Assembly (NCBI RefSeq): GCF_021605415.1
Contig: NZ_WKEQ01000011.1
Location: forward strand, 62,001 to 126,000
DNA from: Pseudomonas syringae
GTDB lineage: Bacteria > Pseudomonadota > Gammaproteobacteria > Pseudomonadales > Pseudomonadaceae
Reading direction: 5' to 3'
Length of the DNA stretch: 64,000 nucleotides
The notes under the pieces are model-generated. The model did not search any database. It saw only the letters and a program-made list of their open reading frames with translations, and was not told the origin of the DNA. Every line of letters starts with the position of its first letter. The first letter of the stretch is position 1. Made by a program: the position numbers and the translations under genes. This document shows, one piece after another, positions 33,129 through 43,296 of this stretch.

Positions 33129-34163
33129 ATGGGTGCGTCATTTTTCTCGAAAATCGTTTTTATGGCTGTTCTGCTGGTCAGTCTGCCGTCGCTGGCGGCT
33201 GCCCGTTGTGATGTCGACGTACCGACCGAACGGGTCGATCTGTCGCAGGTGAGCCTGGCATATCAGAGCATTGGCCGGGCGTCGGATCCTGCCCTGTTGC
33301 TGGTCATGGGATTGGGCGGGCAACTGATTCACTGGCCGGATGAAGTGGTGGTCGCCCTGTGCCAGCAAGGCTTTCGGGTGATCCGTTACGACAACCGCGA
33401 TGTCGGTCTGTCGACCTGGCGGCAGGCTCCGATCGACGCCAACCTGACCTTTGAAGTGCTGCGCTACAAACTCGGCTTGCCGGTGTCGGCACCGTACAGC
33501 CTGACCGACATGGCCGACGATGCGCTCGGATTGATGGACGCATTGCACGTGGAGCAATTCCATGTGCTGGGCGCGAGCATGGGTGGAATGATCGCCCAGC
33601 ACATGGCGGCGATGGCGCCGCAACGGGTCGAAAGCCTGACACTGATCATGAGCAGCTCCGGCGCCGAGGGTTTGCCGGCACCGAATGCCGCGCTGGTGCA
33701 ATTATTGGCCCGTCGCGGTGCGCCGAACCGGCAAATGGCTCTGGAGCAGCAGGCGGATCTGCTCGCGGCGCTGGGCAGCCCGGCGGTCACGGATGACCGG
33801 CAGGCCTTGCTGCATCAGGCCGCGCTGTCCTACGACCGGGCGTTCAACCCCGAAGGTGTGAAACGCCAAATCATGGCGATCCTCGCCGAACCAAGCCGTG
33901 TGGCACTGCTCAATCAGCTGCGGGTGCCGACGCTGGTGGTGCACGGCACCGCTGACCCGTTGCTGCCGGTGATGCACGGCGTACATCTGGCGGCGCATAT
34001 TCGAGGCAGCCAGTTGAAACTGATTCCAGGCCTGGCCCATCGTTTTCAGGAAGCCTTCAAGGAACCGTTGCTGGCGGCGGTGTTGCCGTACCTGCGAAAT
34101 CATCGTGAGGACACGTCGCACTGGGCGCAGATTGAACCGATGAAGTCGCGTGAACTGTTGTAG
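33129..34163 (+). CDS. Secreted alpha/beta hydrolase
   Basis: A predicted periplasmic or secreted serine hydrolase of 344 residues. The ATG at 33129 gives a signal peptide ([23 protein letters not shown]); upstream in-frame codons are not leader-like. Alpha/beta fold landmarks: oxyanion-loop [12 protein letters not shown], nucleophile elbow LGASMGG with Ser, Asp in HGTADPLLP and His in GLAHRFQE. Closest in style to proline iminopeptidase/haloperoxidase-like hydrolases; substrate unknown. It is divergent from metR with a MetR box between them, which hints at control by homocysteine or sulfur status. Confidence 0.82.
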   Translation: MGASFFSKIVFMAVLLVSLPSLAAARCDVDVPTERVDLSQVSLAYQSIGRASDPALLLVMGLGGQLIHWPDEVVVALCQQGFRVIRYDNRDVGLSTWRQAPIDANLTFEVLRYKLGLPVSAPYSLTDMADDALGLMDALHVEQFHVLGASMGGMIAQHMAAMAPQRVESLTLIMSSSGAEGLPAPNAALVQLLARRGAPNRQMALEQQADLLAALGSPAVTDDRQALLHQAALSYDRAFNPEGVKRQIMAILAEPSRVALLNQLRVPTLVVHGTADPLLPVMHGVHLAAHIRGSQLKLIPGLAHRFQEAFKEPLLAAVLPYLRNHREDTSHWAQIEPMKSRELL

Positions 34164-34272
34164 GAAGCGTCTGACAAAATTCAGTCGTCAATAAAATAGC
34201 AATGTGCCACTATTGTTTGGGATTCTGCTGCCGATAGAGGGAGCGACTTTTTCAAACATAGGGACATGCAAC

Positions 34273-34968
34273 ATGAATTTCCGCGCTCTACGCACTTGGG
34301 CCATGCTGACTGTGCTGGCCTGCCTCACCCTCACTGGCTGTGCCAACGTTCAGCCTCCCGTGCCGCTGGATCAACAGTTCTGGAACGCCAAGGAGCCGAC
34401 TATCGGCGTGGCGATCACCGAGGTGCCAGCGCCGGTACTGGCACTGACCGGTAACCAGGGGATTCTCGATTACGCGATCAATTCGGGCATGAACAGCAAG
34501 CTCAGCGACAACGTCAAAACCTGGCAGGTCAAAGACTTTGAAACGCTGCCCGATGCCATCGTCGCCAAGCTTCAGGCTAAAGGTTACAAGGCCAAGCGCA
34601 TCGACGAGCGGGTCAATTTGAAGTCCTACAAGGACATCAAATTCCGCGAAGGCTACATGACCAAAGACATGAGCCCGATGAAGGCTGCTTACGGTGTTGA
34701 TCGTCTGTTGCTGGTGACGGTGTACACCACCGGTGCAACCCGCAGTTATTACAGCGTTGTCCCGACCAGTGCGCCAATGGCGCAGGTCAGTGGCCAGGGC
34801 ATGGTGGTCGATCTGGCGGACAACAAACTGCTGTGGTTCCAGCCGTTCGCCGCTGTTCAGGCCGCGCAGGGCGAGTGGGACGAGCCGACGTACACCAACT
34901 TGAACAACGCGTTTTATCAGGCGGTGGATAACAGCCGTCAGCAAATGATCACCCCGTTCGCGCAATGA
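34273..34968 (+). CDS. Hypothetical lipoprotein, first of an overlapping pair
   Basis: 231 residues from the ATG at 34273. The lipoprotein signal is clear: RALRTWAMLTVLACLTLTGC with Cys ~21. The mature part is a soluble alpha/beta protein with PTIGVAITEVPAP, a KLQAKGYKAKRIDERVN stretch and a C-terminal QGMVVDLADNKLLWFQPF segment, which resembles beta-strand repeats in other envelope lipoproteins. No family of known function was recognised. The stop overlaps the next gene's ATG by 4 bases. Confidence 0.8.
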   Translation: MNFRALRTWAMLTVLACLTLTGCANVQPPVPLDQQFWNAKEPTIGVAITEVPAPVLALTGNQGILDYAINSGMNSKLSDNVKTWQVKDFETLPDAIVAKLQAKGYKAKRIDERVNLKSYKDIKFREGYMTKDMSPMKAAYGVDRLLLVTVYTTGATRSYYSVVPTSAPMAQVSGQGMVVDLADNKLLWFQPFAAVQAAQGEWDEPTYTNLNNAFYQAVDNSRQQMITPFAQ

Positions 34969-35873
34969 AATGTTCAGTGGCCGTCATCTGTGCGCTGGCC
35001 CTGTTGGCGCTACCCGGTTGTGCACAAAAACCGGCGCCCGAGGCCGGCTTCAAGGATCAAGGGGCGTTGCCCTATGTCCAGGCCCACGGGCTCAAGGTCG
35101 ACGTGCAACTGCCGCCGGCATTTGTCGGCGCCAGCACCGTCATCGACAGTAAGGCTGCGCTGAAGGCAGCCTCGTCGAGTTACAACCTGGTGTCGAGTTC
35201 GGGCGCCGGGGCCGGAGCAGCGGGCTTATTGGTCGCCGCTTTGGTCAACACGCAAATGGGCAGCGGCACTTTGCAGCGTGACGCAGAAAAAGCCGCCCTC
35301 AACGACGCGCGGCCGATGGCCGATCTGCTGGCCGGCGTTCCTTTGCAGGAACGTTTGCAGCAACGCTATCAACAGGCTTCACAGGTCGCCGGGCTGAAAC
35401 AGGGGCAAGGCCAGATCACTGCGCGTTTGTTGATAGAGCCTCGTCTGATGCTGACGCCGGATCGCGGCAGTTTTGTGTTGGTCAATCAGGTGCAGGTGCA
35501 GGACATCGCCGGTTCGGCGCTGTATCGCATGCGTATCGAAGTGGCGAGCCAGCCGATCCGTCGCTGCGGCCAGCAGTGCATTGATGACGGCAGTCTCGAT
35601 CTGGCGAAAGTCAGCGCTGTGCTCGACGAGTGTATCGACGAGTCCATGCGGGTGTTGGCAACGGATCTGATGCTGCCGGCACCGCCGCCCGCGGCTCAGG
35701 AAACCTTGCGCTATGTGCTGGATGGTCAGCGGGTGGTGGAGCGCGGTTATCAACTGGCGCAAAACGGCAGTTATTCGCGCTACCGCAATCTGTATGGTGC
35801 GGTGAAGTCGGTGCCGGTGCCCTTTGAGGACGCATTGTCGGCGGCGCAACTGGCCAATGCTTACGGTCGCTAA
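34965..35873 (+). CDS. Hypothetical lipoprotein, second of an overlapping pair
   Basis: 302 residues with a lipoprotein signal (MKCSVAVICALALLALPGC, Cys ~19). A Gly/Ala-rich hydrophobic stretch (SSSGAGAGAAGLLVAALVNTQMGSG, ~residues 77-101) could insert in or contact a membrane. After it come a Gln-rich helix (RLQQRYQQASQVAGLKQGQG) and strands such as ARLLIEPRLMLTPDRGSFVLVN. Three Cys (CGQQC, then DEC) lie in the C-terminal half. Function is unknown. Coupled translation suggests the two lipoproteins work together in the envelope. Confidence 0.8.
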   Translation: MKCSVAVICALALLALPGCAQKPAPEAGFKDQGALPYVQAHGLKVDVQLPPAFVGASTVIDSKAALKAASSSYNLVSSSGAGAGAAGLLVAALVNTQMGSGTLQRDAEKAALNDARPMADLLAGVPLQERLQQRYQQASQVAGLKQGQGQITARLLIEPRLMLTPDRGSFVLVNQVQVQDIAGSALYRMRIEVASQPIRRCGQQCIDDGSLDLAKVSAVLDECIDESMRVLATDLMLPAPPPAAQETLRYVLDGQRVVERGYQLAQNGSYSRYRNLYGAVKSVPVPFEDALSAAQLANAYGR

Positions 35874-35889
35874 GCCATTGGCTTTTTGC

Positions 35890-36228
35890 TCAGGCGTGCA
35901 GCCGCACCCAGACCGTCACCAGTACGGTCGCGGCAATCAGCCACGCCACCGCCGCCACGGCCAGCGACGCCTCCAGTCGTAACCGGTCGACCATCACGTA
36001 CAACGTCGCCAGATAAACGAAATACGGAATGATCGACCACATGCCGAACACGATGGTGGTCTTCAGATCGTCCACCGAACGGCCCTTGCCGACGATGTAG
36101 TGGGCGATCAGCGCAAAGGTCGGGAACAGCGGCACGAGGCCGGCGATGTAATAGTTTTTGGTCTTCGACAACGCCGCAAGGATCAACACCACCGCCGCGC
36201 CGATTGCCGCCTTCAGAATCAAATCCAC
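35890..36228 (-). CDS. glpM: GlpM membrane protein
   Basis: A 112-residue inner-membrane protein with four helices (KNYYIAGLVPLFPTFALIAHYIVG, then MWSIIPYFVYLATLYVMVDRL). P. aeruginosa GlpM was linked to alginate production and normally lies beside glpD. The start is GTG at 36226-36228. Here it is separated from glpD (43297) by the aau/aat genes, so the glp cluster is split. It lies 11 bases downstream of the aauR stop and could be read through from it. Confidence 0.85.
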   Translation of the reverse strand: MDLILKAAIGAAVVLILAALSKTKNYYIAGLVPLFPTFALIAHYIVGKGRSVDDLKTTIVFGMWSIIPYFVYLATLYVMVDRLRLEASLAVAAVAWLIAATVLVTVWVRLHA

Positions 36229-36239
36229 TTCAATCTCGC

Positions 36240-37564
<1,325 letters not shown>

Positions 37565-37568
<4 letters not shown>

Positions 37569-39466
37569 ATTGGCTCGGCAGGAGAAGGGCTTACCAACGG
37601 TAAACTGAGGACGAAAGTGGTGCCGCCGCTGGCCGGGTGTTCAACACCCAGATGTCCGCCGGTGGCGGCGGCCAGACTGGCGGAAAGGGTCAGGCCGAGG
37701 CCGAGCCCCTGTTCACCGGGCTTGGTGGTGAAAAACGGTTCGAACAGATGCTTGCGCGCTTCGGCGTCGATACCGTGGCCGTTGTCGCGCACCCGCAGGC
37801 GGTATTTGCCATCGAAGGGTTCGCCTTCCAGCCACAGCGTCGGCAGCGGCTGAGCGTGCATGGCATCGAGGGCGTTCCCGATCAGGTTGACCAGAATCTG
37901 TTCGAGTCGAGTCTGGTCGATCTGCACCTGCACATCATCGAATTCACGATTCAGTTGCAGCGAGGCGTTTTCCACGCGTGCGCCCAGCACTTGCAAGGCA
38001 GCATCCACCGCTTTGCCGAGGCTGGCCTGGCCTTTGTCATCGCCACGCCTGGCGAAGGACCGCAGGTTCGCAGTAATCCGGCCCATGCGGTCGATCAGGT
38101 CGTTGATGGTCTTAAGGTTAGTGCTGGCGACATCGAGCTGACCGCGCTCAAGGAAGCGGATGGTGTTGCCGGACAGCGTGCGCATCGCCGCCAGCGGCTG
38201 ATTCAGTTCATGGGCGATGCTGGTGGACATCTGGCCGATGGCGGCGAGTTTGCCGGCCTGCACCAGTTCATCCTGAGCGCGGCGCAAGGTTTCTTCGGCC
38301 TGGCGGCGTTCGCGGATCTGACTCTTGAGACGGTCGTTGCTGGCGCGCAGGTCGGCGGTGCGGTCGGTGATCCGTCGCTCCAGTTGATTGTTGGCTTCCT
38401 GCAAGGCTTCGCGGGCGGCGAGTCGCGTGGCGATCACCTTGCGTCGCTCGTTCCAGGCGATCAGCAGAAACGCCACCAGCGCGAAGGCCACGGCCACCAG
38501 AATGCCCTGATTGATTGCCTCGCGGCGCAAGTCCTGCAATGGCGTGAGCAGGGTGAAATTCCATGGGGTGTCGCTCAGCGGCCGGGTTTGCGCCAGGTAA
38601 CTGATGTCATCGTCATCGGACTCGACTTCGCTGTTGGCCGGGAAGGTGAGTTTTTCCGCGCCTTCGGACAGGGTTTCCCGGGCCAGCGGCTGCAGTTCGT
38701 TGAGCGGGAACCAGTAGTACTGAAGGCTGCGGGCGAGTTTTTCCTTGGTGTCGTCGCTCAGCGGGATCACCGATTTGAGACGCCGCGCCGGATCGCTCGA
38801 CAAGATGATGATGCCGTTCTCGTCGCTGACAAATGCTTCCAGCCGCGCGCGCTGCCAGCGTTCTTCCATGGCCTCAAGACGCACCTTGACCACGGCGACG
38901 CCGATGATTTTGCCGTGCTCTTCAAGGCCGTGGGCGAGGTAATAACCGGGCTCGCCGTTGGTGCTGCCGATGCCATAGAAACGCCCGGGCTGACCGCGCA
39001 CGGCATCCTGGAAATAGGCACGGAAAGACAGGTCTTCGCCAAGGTAACTGTCGACATCGCGCCAGTTGCTGGTGGCCATGACGCGGCCGGTGGTGTCCAT
39101 CACATAGATGGCTCGACTGCGGCTGCGCCGATTCAGGCCTTCCAGGTATTCGTTGACGGTCTTGCGGTATTCCGGGGACGGATCGGCGAGCAATTGCGGG
39201 ACACTGGTTTCCAGTTCCAGCAGGCTCGGCAGATAGGTGTATTTGCTGATCTCGCTTTCGACCGCTCGAGCGTGGAGTTCGAGCTGGCGCTGACCGTTTT
39301 CGCCAAGGCTGCGGATGCCGAAATGTTCACTGGTCCAGAAACCGGCGTAACCCAGCGCGATCATCAACAGGATGACCAGCGGCGGCAAAAACAGATGGCG
39401 AATCAGGCGGGGTTTCACGGCAAGTGATGGCGGCGTGGCGCGATAGAGGGTGGGGTCGCATTTCAT
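37565..39466 (-). CDS. aauS: Sensor histidine kinase AauS
   Basis: A DctB-like membrane sensor for glutamate/aspartate. 633 residues: helix 1 (~residues 28-48), a large periplasmic double-PAS (dCache) domain to ~310 with RAIYVMDTTGRVMATSNW and FYGIGSTNGEPGYYLAHGL, helix 2 (GILVAVAFALVAFLLIAW), a coiled coil, H box IAHELNQPLAAMR, N box NLIGNALDAM, and G boxes DNGHGI and GLGLGL. The start is the ATG at 39464-39466 with AAGG upstream; a GTG one codon earlier is possible. Operon with aauR, and adjacent to the transporter genes it is expected to control. Confidence 0.88.
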
Positions 39467-39518
39467 CACAGATGCCTTGGGTCAACCACAATACTTGTCT
39501 GAGGCCGCGCCGATCATC

Positions 39519-39609
39519 TGTAGGAGCGAGCCTGCTCGCGATAGCGGACTGACATTCAACTTTAACGTTGACTGTACGGACTTAATCGCGAGCGGGCTCA
39601 CTCCTGCAG
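39519..39609. repeat. REP doublet, TGTAGGAGCGAGCCTGCTCGCGA family
   Basis: Arms TGTAGGAGCGAGCCTGCTCG and ATCGCGAGCGGGCTCACTCC are inverted around ~45 bases. It lies between the end of aatP and aauS, both on the minus strand. Confidence 0.8.
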
Positions 39610-39643
39610 GGTGAAACGTCACTGCAACCGGCAAGCGTGTGAC

Positions 39644-40378
39644 TTAGTGCTGCAGGATTTTTTCGAGGAAGTGCTGCGCACGTTCGGAGCGGGCGCTGAT
39701 GTCGCCGAAGAACTCTTCTTTCGGGCAGTCTTCGATGATTTTGCCTGCGTCCATGAAGATCACGCGGTCAGCCACTTTGCGGGCGAAGCCCATTTCGTGA
39801 GTCACGCACATCATGGTCATGCCTTCGTGGGCCAGTTGCACCATGACGTCGAGCACTTCGTTGACCATTTCCGGGTCGAGGGCCGAGGTCGGTTCGTCGA
39901 ACAGCATGACGATCGGATCCATCGCCAGCGCACGGGCGATTGCCACACGCTGTTGCTGACCGCCGGAGAGTTGGCCCGGATGCTTGTGGGCATGGGCCGA
40001 CAAGCCAACGCGCTCAAGCAGTTGCAGACCTTTCTTGGTCGCCTCTTCCTTGCTGCGACCCAGCACCTTGATCTGCGCAATGGTCAGGTTTTCGGTGATG
40101 GTCAGGTGCGGGAACAGTTCGAAATGCTGGAACACCATGCCGACGCGCGAACGCAGTTTCGGCAGGTTGGTCTTCGGGTCGGCGATCGACGTGCCGTCGA
40201 CCACGACGTCACCTTTCTGAAACGGTTCCAGCGCGTTGACGCATTTGATCAGGGTCGATTTACCCGAACCCGATGGCCCGCAGACCACGATCACTTCGCC
40301 TTTCTTGACCTCGGTGCTGCAATCGGTCAGCACCTGGAAGTCGCCATACCACTTGTTGATGTTCTTGATAGAGATCAT
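39644..40378 (-). CDS. aatP: Glutamate/aspartate ABC transporter ATPase
   Basis: The ATP-hydrolysing subunit for acidic amino acid import. 244 residues with Walker [11 protein letters not shown]-loop FQHFELFPH, signature LSGGQQQR, Walker [13 protein letters not shown] and switch THEMGFA. Equivalent to E. coli GltL. Its start overlaps the aatM stop by 4 bases, and it is the last gene of aatJQMP. Confidence 0.95.
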   Translation of the reverse strand: MISIKNINKWYGDFQVLTDCSTEVKKGEVIVVCGPSGSGKSTLIKCVNALEPFQKGDVVVDGTSIADPKTNLPKLRSRVGMVFQHFELFPHLTITENLTIAQIKVLGRSKEEATKKGLQLLERVGLSAHAHKHPGQLSGGQQQRVAIARALAMDPIVMLFDEPTSALDPEMVNEVLDVMVQLAHEGMTMMCVTHEMGFARKVADRVIFMDAGKIIEDCPKEEFFGDISARSERAQHFLEKILQH

Positions 40379-41046
40379 ACGGCGAACCTTTTTTGCAGAC
40401 GCTTGACCAGCCGTGAGGCGGCGAAGCTGATGATGAAGTACACGAGACCTGCAATGATCAGGAACTCATTCGAACGGCCAATGATGTCGCCACTGGCGCG
40501 GGACGCGTTGAGGAAGTCGACCAGACCTACGGTGTAAACCAACGAAGTGTCCTGGAACAGAATGATGCTTTGCTGCAGCAGCAACGGGGTCATTTTGCGG
40601 AACGCCTGCGGCAGGATGATCAGGCGCATCATCTGGCCGTAGTTCATGCCCAGCGCTTGTGCCGCGCCCATCTGACCCTTCGGGATCGACTGCACGCCGG
40701 CCCGGACGATTTCGCAGAAGTAGGCCGCTTCGAACATCATGAACGCCACGACGCATGAGGTGAACGCGCCGATCGGCGTGTCTTCGCCGGTGATCCAGCG
40801 CAGCACGAACGGCACCGCCAGGTAGAACCAGGTGATTACCAGGAGCAACGGGATCGAACGGAAATAGTTGACGTACGCACCAGCGATGTTCGAAAGCAGT
40901 TTGCTGTGCGACAGACGACACAGCGCCAGGATCGTGCCGAGAATCATCCCGCCCACGACACCCATCGCCATCAGTTTGAGGGTCATCACCATGCCATTCC
41001 ACAAACCGGGAATGGCCGGGACGATGCCACTGAAATCGAATTCCAT
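40375..41046 (-). CDS. aatM: Glutamate/aspartate ABC transporter permease (GltK-like)
   Basis: One of the two membrane subunits of the acidic amino acid importer. 223 residues, four or five helices, with the His/Glu/Gln permease motif [27 protein letters not shown] (EAA loop that contacts the ATPase). ATG overlaps the aatQ stop by one base; aatP follows with a 4-base overlap, so the three genes are tightly coupled. Confidence 0.94.
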   Translation of the reverse strand: MEFDFSGIVPAIPGLWNGMVMTLKLMAMGVVGGMILGTILALCRLSHSKLLSNIAGAYVNYFRSIPLLLVITWFYLAVPFVLRWITGEDTPIGAFTSCVVAFMMFEAAYFCEIVRAGVQSIPKGQMGAAQALGMNYGQMMRLIILPQAFRKMTPLLLQQSIILFQDTSLVYTVGLVDFLNASRASGDIIGRSNEFLIIAGLVYFIISFAASRLVKRLQKRFAV

Positions 41047-41792
41047 TATTTACCCCCCACGGAGATCAGGCCGGGAACGGCGACTTTCTTCTCGACCATG
41101 CGCATCAGCAGCATCAAGCTCATGTTCAGGGTGAAATAGATCAGGGTGGCAAGGGTGAACGCTTCAAACAGGTTGGCCGAGAACTCGGCGGTCTGTTTGG
41201 TCTGCGCGAGCAGTTCCATCAGGCCGATCAGCGAGGCCACGGAGGAGTTCTTGAACACGTTCAGGAATTCCGAGGTGAGCGGCGGAATGATGATCCGGTA
41301 GGCCTGGGGCAGCAGAACGTTCCAGTAGATTTGCGGCAACTTGAAACCCATCGCGCGGGCGGCGGACTCCTGGCCGGGCGGCAGCGCCTGGATGCCTGTG
41401 CGCACTTGCTCACAGACGCGGGCGGCGGTGAACAGGCCCAGACACACGACAACGCTCAGATAGGCCGAGGTGGTCGGGTTCAGATCCTGTTTGTACCACT
41501 CTTGCAGATCTGGCGGCAGCAGATCGGGCACCAGGAAGTACCAGATAAACAGCTGAACCAGCAGCGGCACGTTGCGAAACAGCTCGACGTAGCAGGTGGC
41601 GAAACCCGACAAGAGGCGGTTCGGCACGGTGCGCATGACACCCAGGATCGAGCCCAGCAGCAGCGCGATGATCCAGGCCACGATGGCGATGGCGATAGTC
41701 CAGCCCAGACCGGAGATGAACCAGTCGAGATACGTCTCGCTGCCCACGCCGGTGGACTTGAAGAACACGCCCCAGTCCCAGTTGTAATTCAT
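41046..41792 (-). CDS. aatQ: Glutamate/aspartate ABC transporter permease (GltJ-like)
   Basis: The second membrane subunit of the same importer. 248 residues, with the EAA loop AARVCEQVRTGIQALPPGQESAARAMG and an N-terminal periplasmic segment (NYNWDWGVFF) typical of GltJ. A strong AGGGGAG ribosome site precedes the ATG. It lies ~190 bases downstream of aatJ, the interval holding a hairpin. Confidence 0.94.
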   Translation of the reverse strand: MNYNWDWGVFFKSTGVGSETYLDWFISGLGWTIAIAIVAWIIALLLGSILGVMRTVPNRLLSGFATCYVELFRNVPLLVQLFIWYFLVPDLLPPDLQEWYKQDLNPTTSAYLSVVVCLGLFTAARVCEQVRTGIQALPPGQESAARAMGFKLPQIYWNVLLPQAYRIIIPPLTSEFLNVFKNSSVASLIGLMELLAQTKQTAEFSANLFEAFTLATLIYFTLNMSLMLLMRMVEKKVAVPGLISVGGK

Positions 41793-41852
41793 TAGGGTCT
41801 CCCCTCGGATTCAATCGATGTACAAGTGCCCGCCTGGGGAAACTCCGTTCCC

Positions 41853-41873
41853 GCCTGATCAAGAAGATCAGGC
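41853..41873 (-). promoter_or_regulatory. Stem-loop between aatJ and aatQ
   Basis: GCCTGATC, five-base loop, GATCAGGC: a perfect 8-bp hairpin in the transcript between the binding-protein gene and the permease genes. Such hairpins often protect the upstream mRNA and keep binding protein in excess. Confidence 0.6.
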
Positions 41874-41986
41874 ACACGCGATCGGCTCGACAGCCACCGG
41901 TTCGAGTGTTTCCAGATACTGCCAGCAGGGAGTGACCATCCCCTGAAAAGGCAGGCGCCCCTTCAGAGGATAAGGTTAGTCAGAAA

Positions 41987-42901
41987 TCAGGACTTCTTGT
42001 CGTCAGCCGCTTTGTCGGTCGGATTGGCGATCAGTGCCTTGAGCTCGTCGCTCATCGGGAAATTCAGGTTCAGGTTTTTTGGCGGAATTGGCTGCATGAA
42101 CCACTTCTCGTAGATCTTGTTGATCTCGCCCGACTTGTAAGTGGCGACGATGGCGTCATCCACGGCTTTCTTGAACGGGGCATCGCCCTTGCGCACCATG
42201 CAGCCGTAGATTTCGTACGACTGTGGCGTGCCGGTGACTTCCCAGTCGGTGGCTTTCTTGGCCTTTGCGGCTTCGCCGGCGAGCAGGGCGTCGTCCATCA
42301 TGAACGCAACAGCGCGGCCCGATTCCAGCATCTGGAAGGACTCGCCGTGGTCTTTGGCGGAGATGACGTTCATGCCCATCTGCTTGTCGGCGTTCATCGC
42401 TTTGATGATGCGCTCGGACGTAGTGCCGGCGGTGGTCACGACGTTCTTGCCTCTGAGATCGTCGAAATCCTTGTACTTGGAGTCTTTCTTGGAGAGAAGA
42501 CGGGTACCGATTTCGAAGATGCCGACAGAGAAGTCAACTTGCTGCTGACGCTCTACGTTGTTGGTGGTGGAACCGCACTCGACGTCCACGGTGCCGTTCT
42601 GCACCAGCGGGATGCGGGTTTGCGAGGTGACCAGGTTGTATTTGACCTGAAGGTTCGGGATGTCCAGGTCTTTCTTGATCGCTTCGACGATGGCCAGCTG
42701 GATATCGTGGGAATAACCGACCGGTTTGCCGGAAGCGTCTGCAATGTAGGAAAACGGGATGGAAGCGTCGCGGTGGCCCAGGGTGATGGTGCCCGAGTCT
42801 TTGATCTTCTTCAGGGTGCCGGTGAGTTCGGCGGCGAAAACTGGCGTGCTGATCAGAGCGGCAGCAATGGCTGCGCCCAGGATATGGGGAACGATACGCA
42901 T
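41987..42901 (-). CDS. aatJ: Glutamate/aspartate-binding periplasmic protein
   Basis: The solute-binding protein of the acidic amino acid importer. 304 residues from the ATG at 42899-42901, which has GAGGAAA upstream; signal peptide ends STPVFAAELTG. Family marks: GHRDASIPFSYIADASGKPVGYSHDI, and VECGSTTNNVERQQQVDFSV with the substrate-contact residues of GltI-type proteins. An upstream frame extension to 42994 lacks a leader. It is the first gene of the operon and sits behind a sigma-54 promoter with AauR-type upstream sites. Confidence 0.95.
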   Translation of the reverse strand: MRIVPHILGAAIAAALISTPVFAAELTGTLKKIKDSGTITLGHRDASIPFSYIADASGKPVGYSHDIQLAIVEAIKKDLDIPNLQVKYNLVTSQTRIPLVQNGTVDVECGSTTNNVERQQQVDFSVGIFEIGTRLLSKKDSKYKDFDDLRGKNVVTTAGTTSERIIKAMNADKQMGMNVISAKDHGESFQMLESGRAVAFMMDDALLAGEAAKAKKATDWEVTGTPQSYEIYGCMVRKGDAPFKKAVDDAIVATYKSGEINKIYEKWFMQPIPPKNLNLNFPMSDELKALIANPTDKAADDKKS

Positions 42902-43018
42902 CAAATTTTCCTCGACATTGTTTTTTTTATGGAGCCAGTTGAGTCGGCCCTTTTGTGCTTCGAATGCCTGACGGCTCCTGAGGTGTTGGCACAACAGACA
43001 TTCGTCGAAGAGTGTAGA

Positions 43019-43033
43019 GCATGAGTCGTGCCA
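43019..43033 (-). promoter_or_regulatory. Sigma-54 promoter of aatJQMP
   Basis: Read on the minus strand: TGGCACGACTCATGC. The -24 element TGGCAC is perfect, the five-base spacer is correct, and the -12 element ATGC differs from TTGC at one position. It lies ~120 bases before the aatJ ATG. Confidence 0.75.
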
Positions 43034-43109
43034 GACCAGTCGGTTATAGGTAACCTGCTGATTTATAACGAGATTAAAGTTTTATGGCGGCGAATGGAAA
43101 GTTGATTGA

Positions 43110-43154
43110 TCCGGTTTACCGAATAGACTTGCGCGCCACGTTCGGAAAACCGAA
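43110..43154 (-). promoter_or_regulatory. Two AauR upstream activating sites
   Basis: TTCGGAAAACCGAA (43141-43154) matches the reported P. putida Aau consensus TTCGGNNNNCCGAA exactly. TCCGGTTTACCGAA (43110-43123) differs at one base. Their centres are 31 bp apart, three helical turns, and lie ~85-120 bp upstream of the -24 element. Confidence 0.75.
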
Positions 43155-43170
43155 TGGACGATCACCCCTC

Positions 43171-43250
43171 TAGGAGCTGCCGCAGGCTGCGATCTTTTGA
43201 TCTGGCTTTTAAAAACAAAATCAAAGGATCGCAGCCTGCGGCAGCTCCTA
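43171..43250. repeat. Inverted repeat, AAAAGATCGCAGCCTGCGGCAGCTCCTA family
   Basis: TAGGAGCTGCCGCAGGCTGC and on to GATCTTTTGATC is inverted after ~10 bases with one mismatch. It lies between the aat upstream sites and the end of glpD and could act as a terminator for glpD. Confidence 0.85.
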
Positions 43251-43296
43251 CTGAAGGCTGCGTTTTGCGCAATATCGCGCTATATGCAGCGCAATA

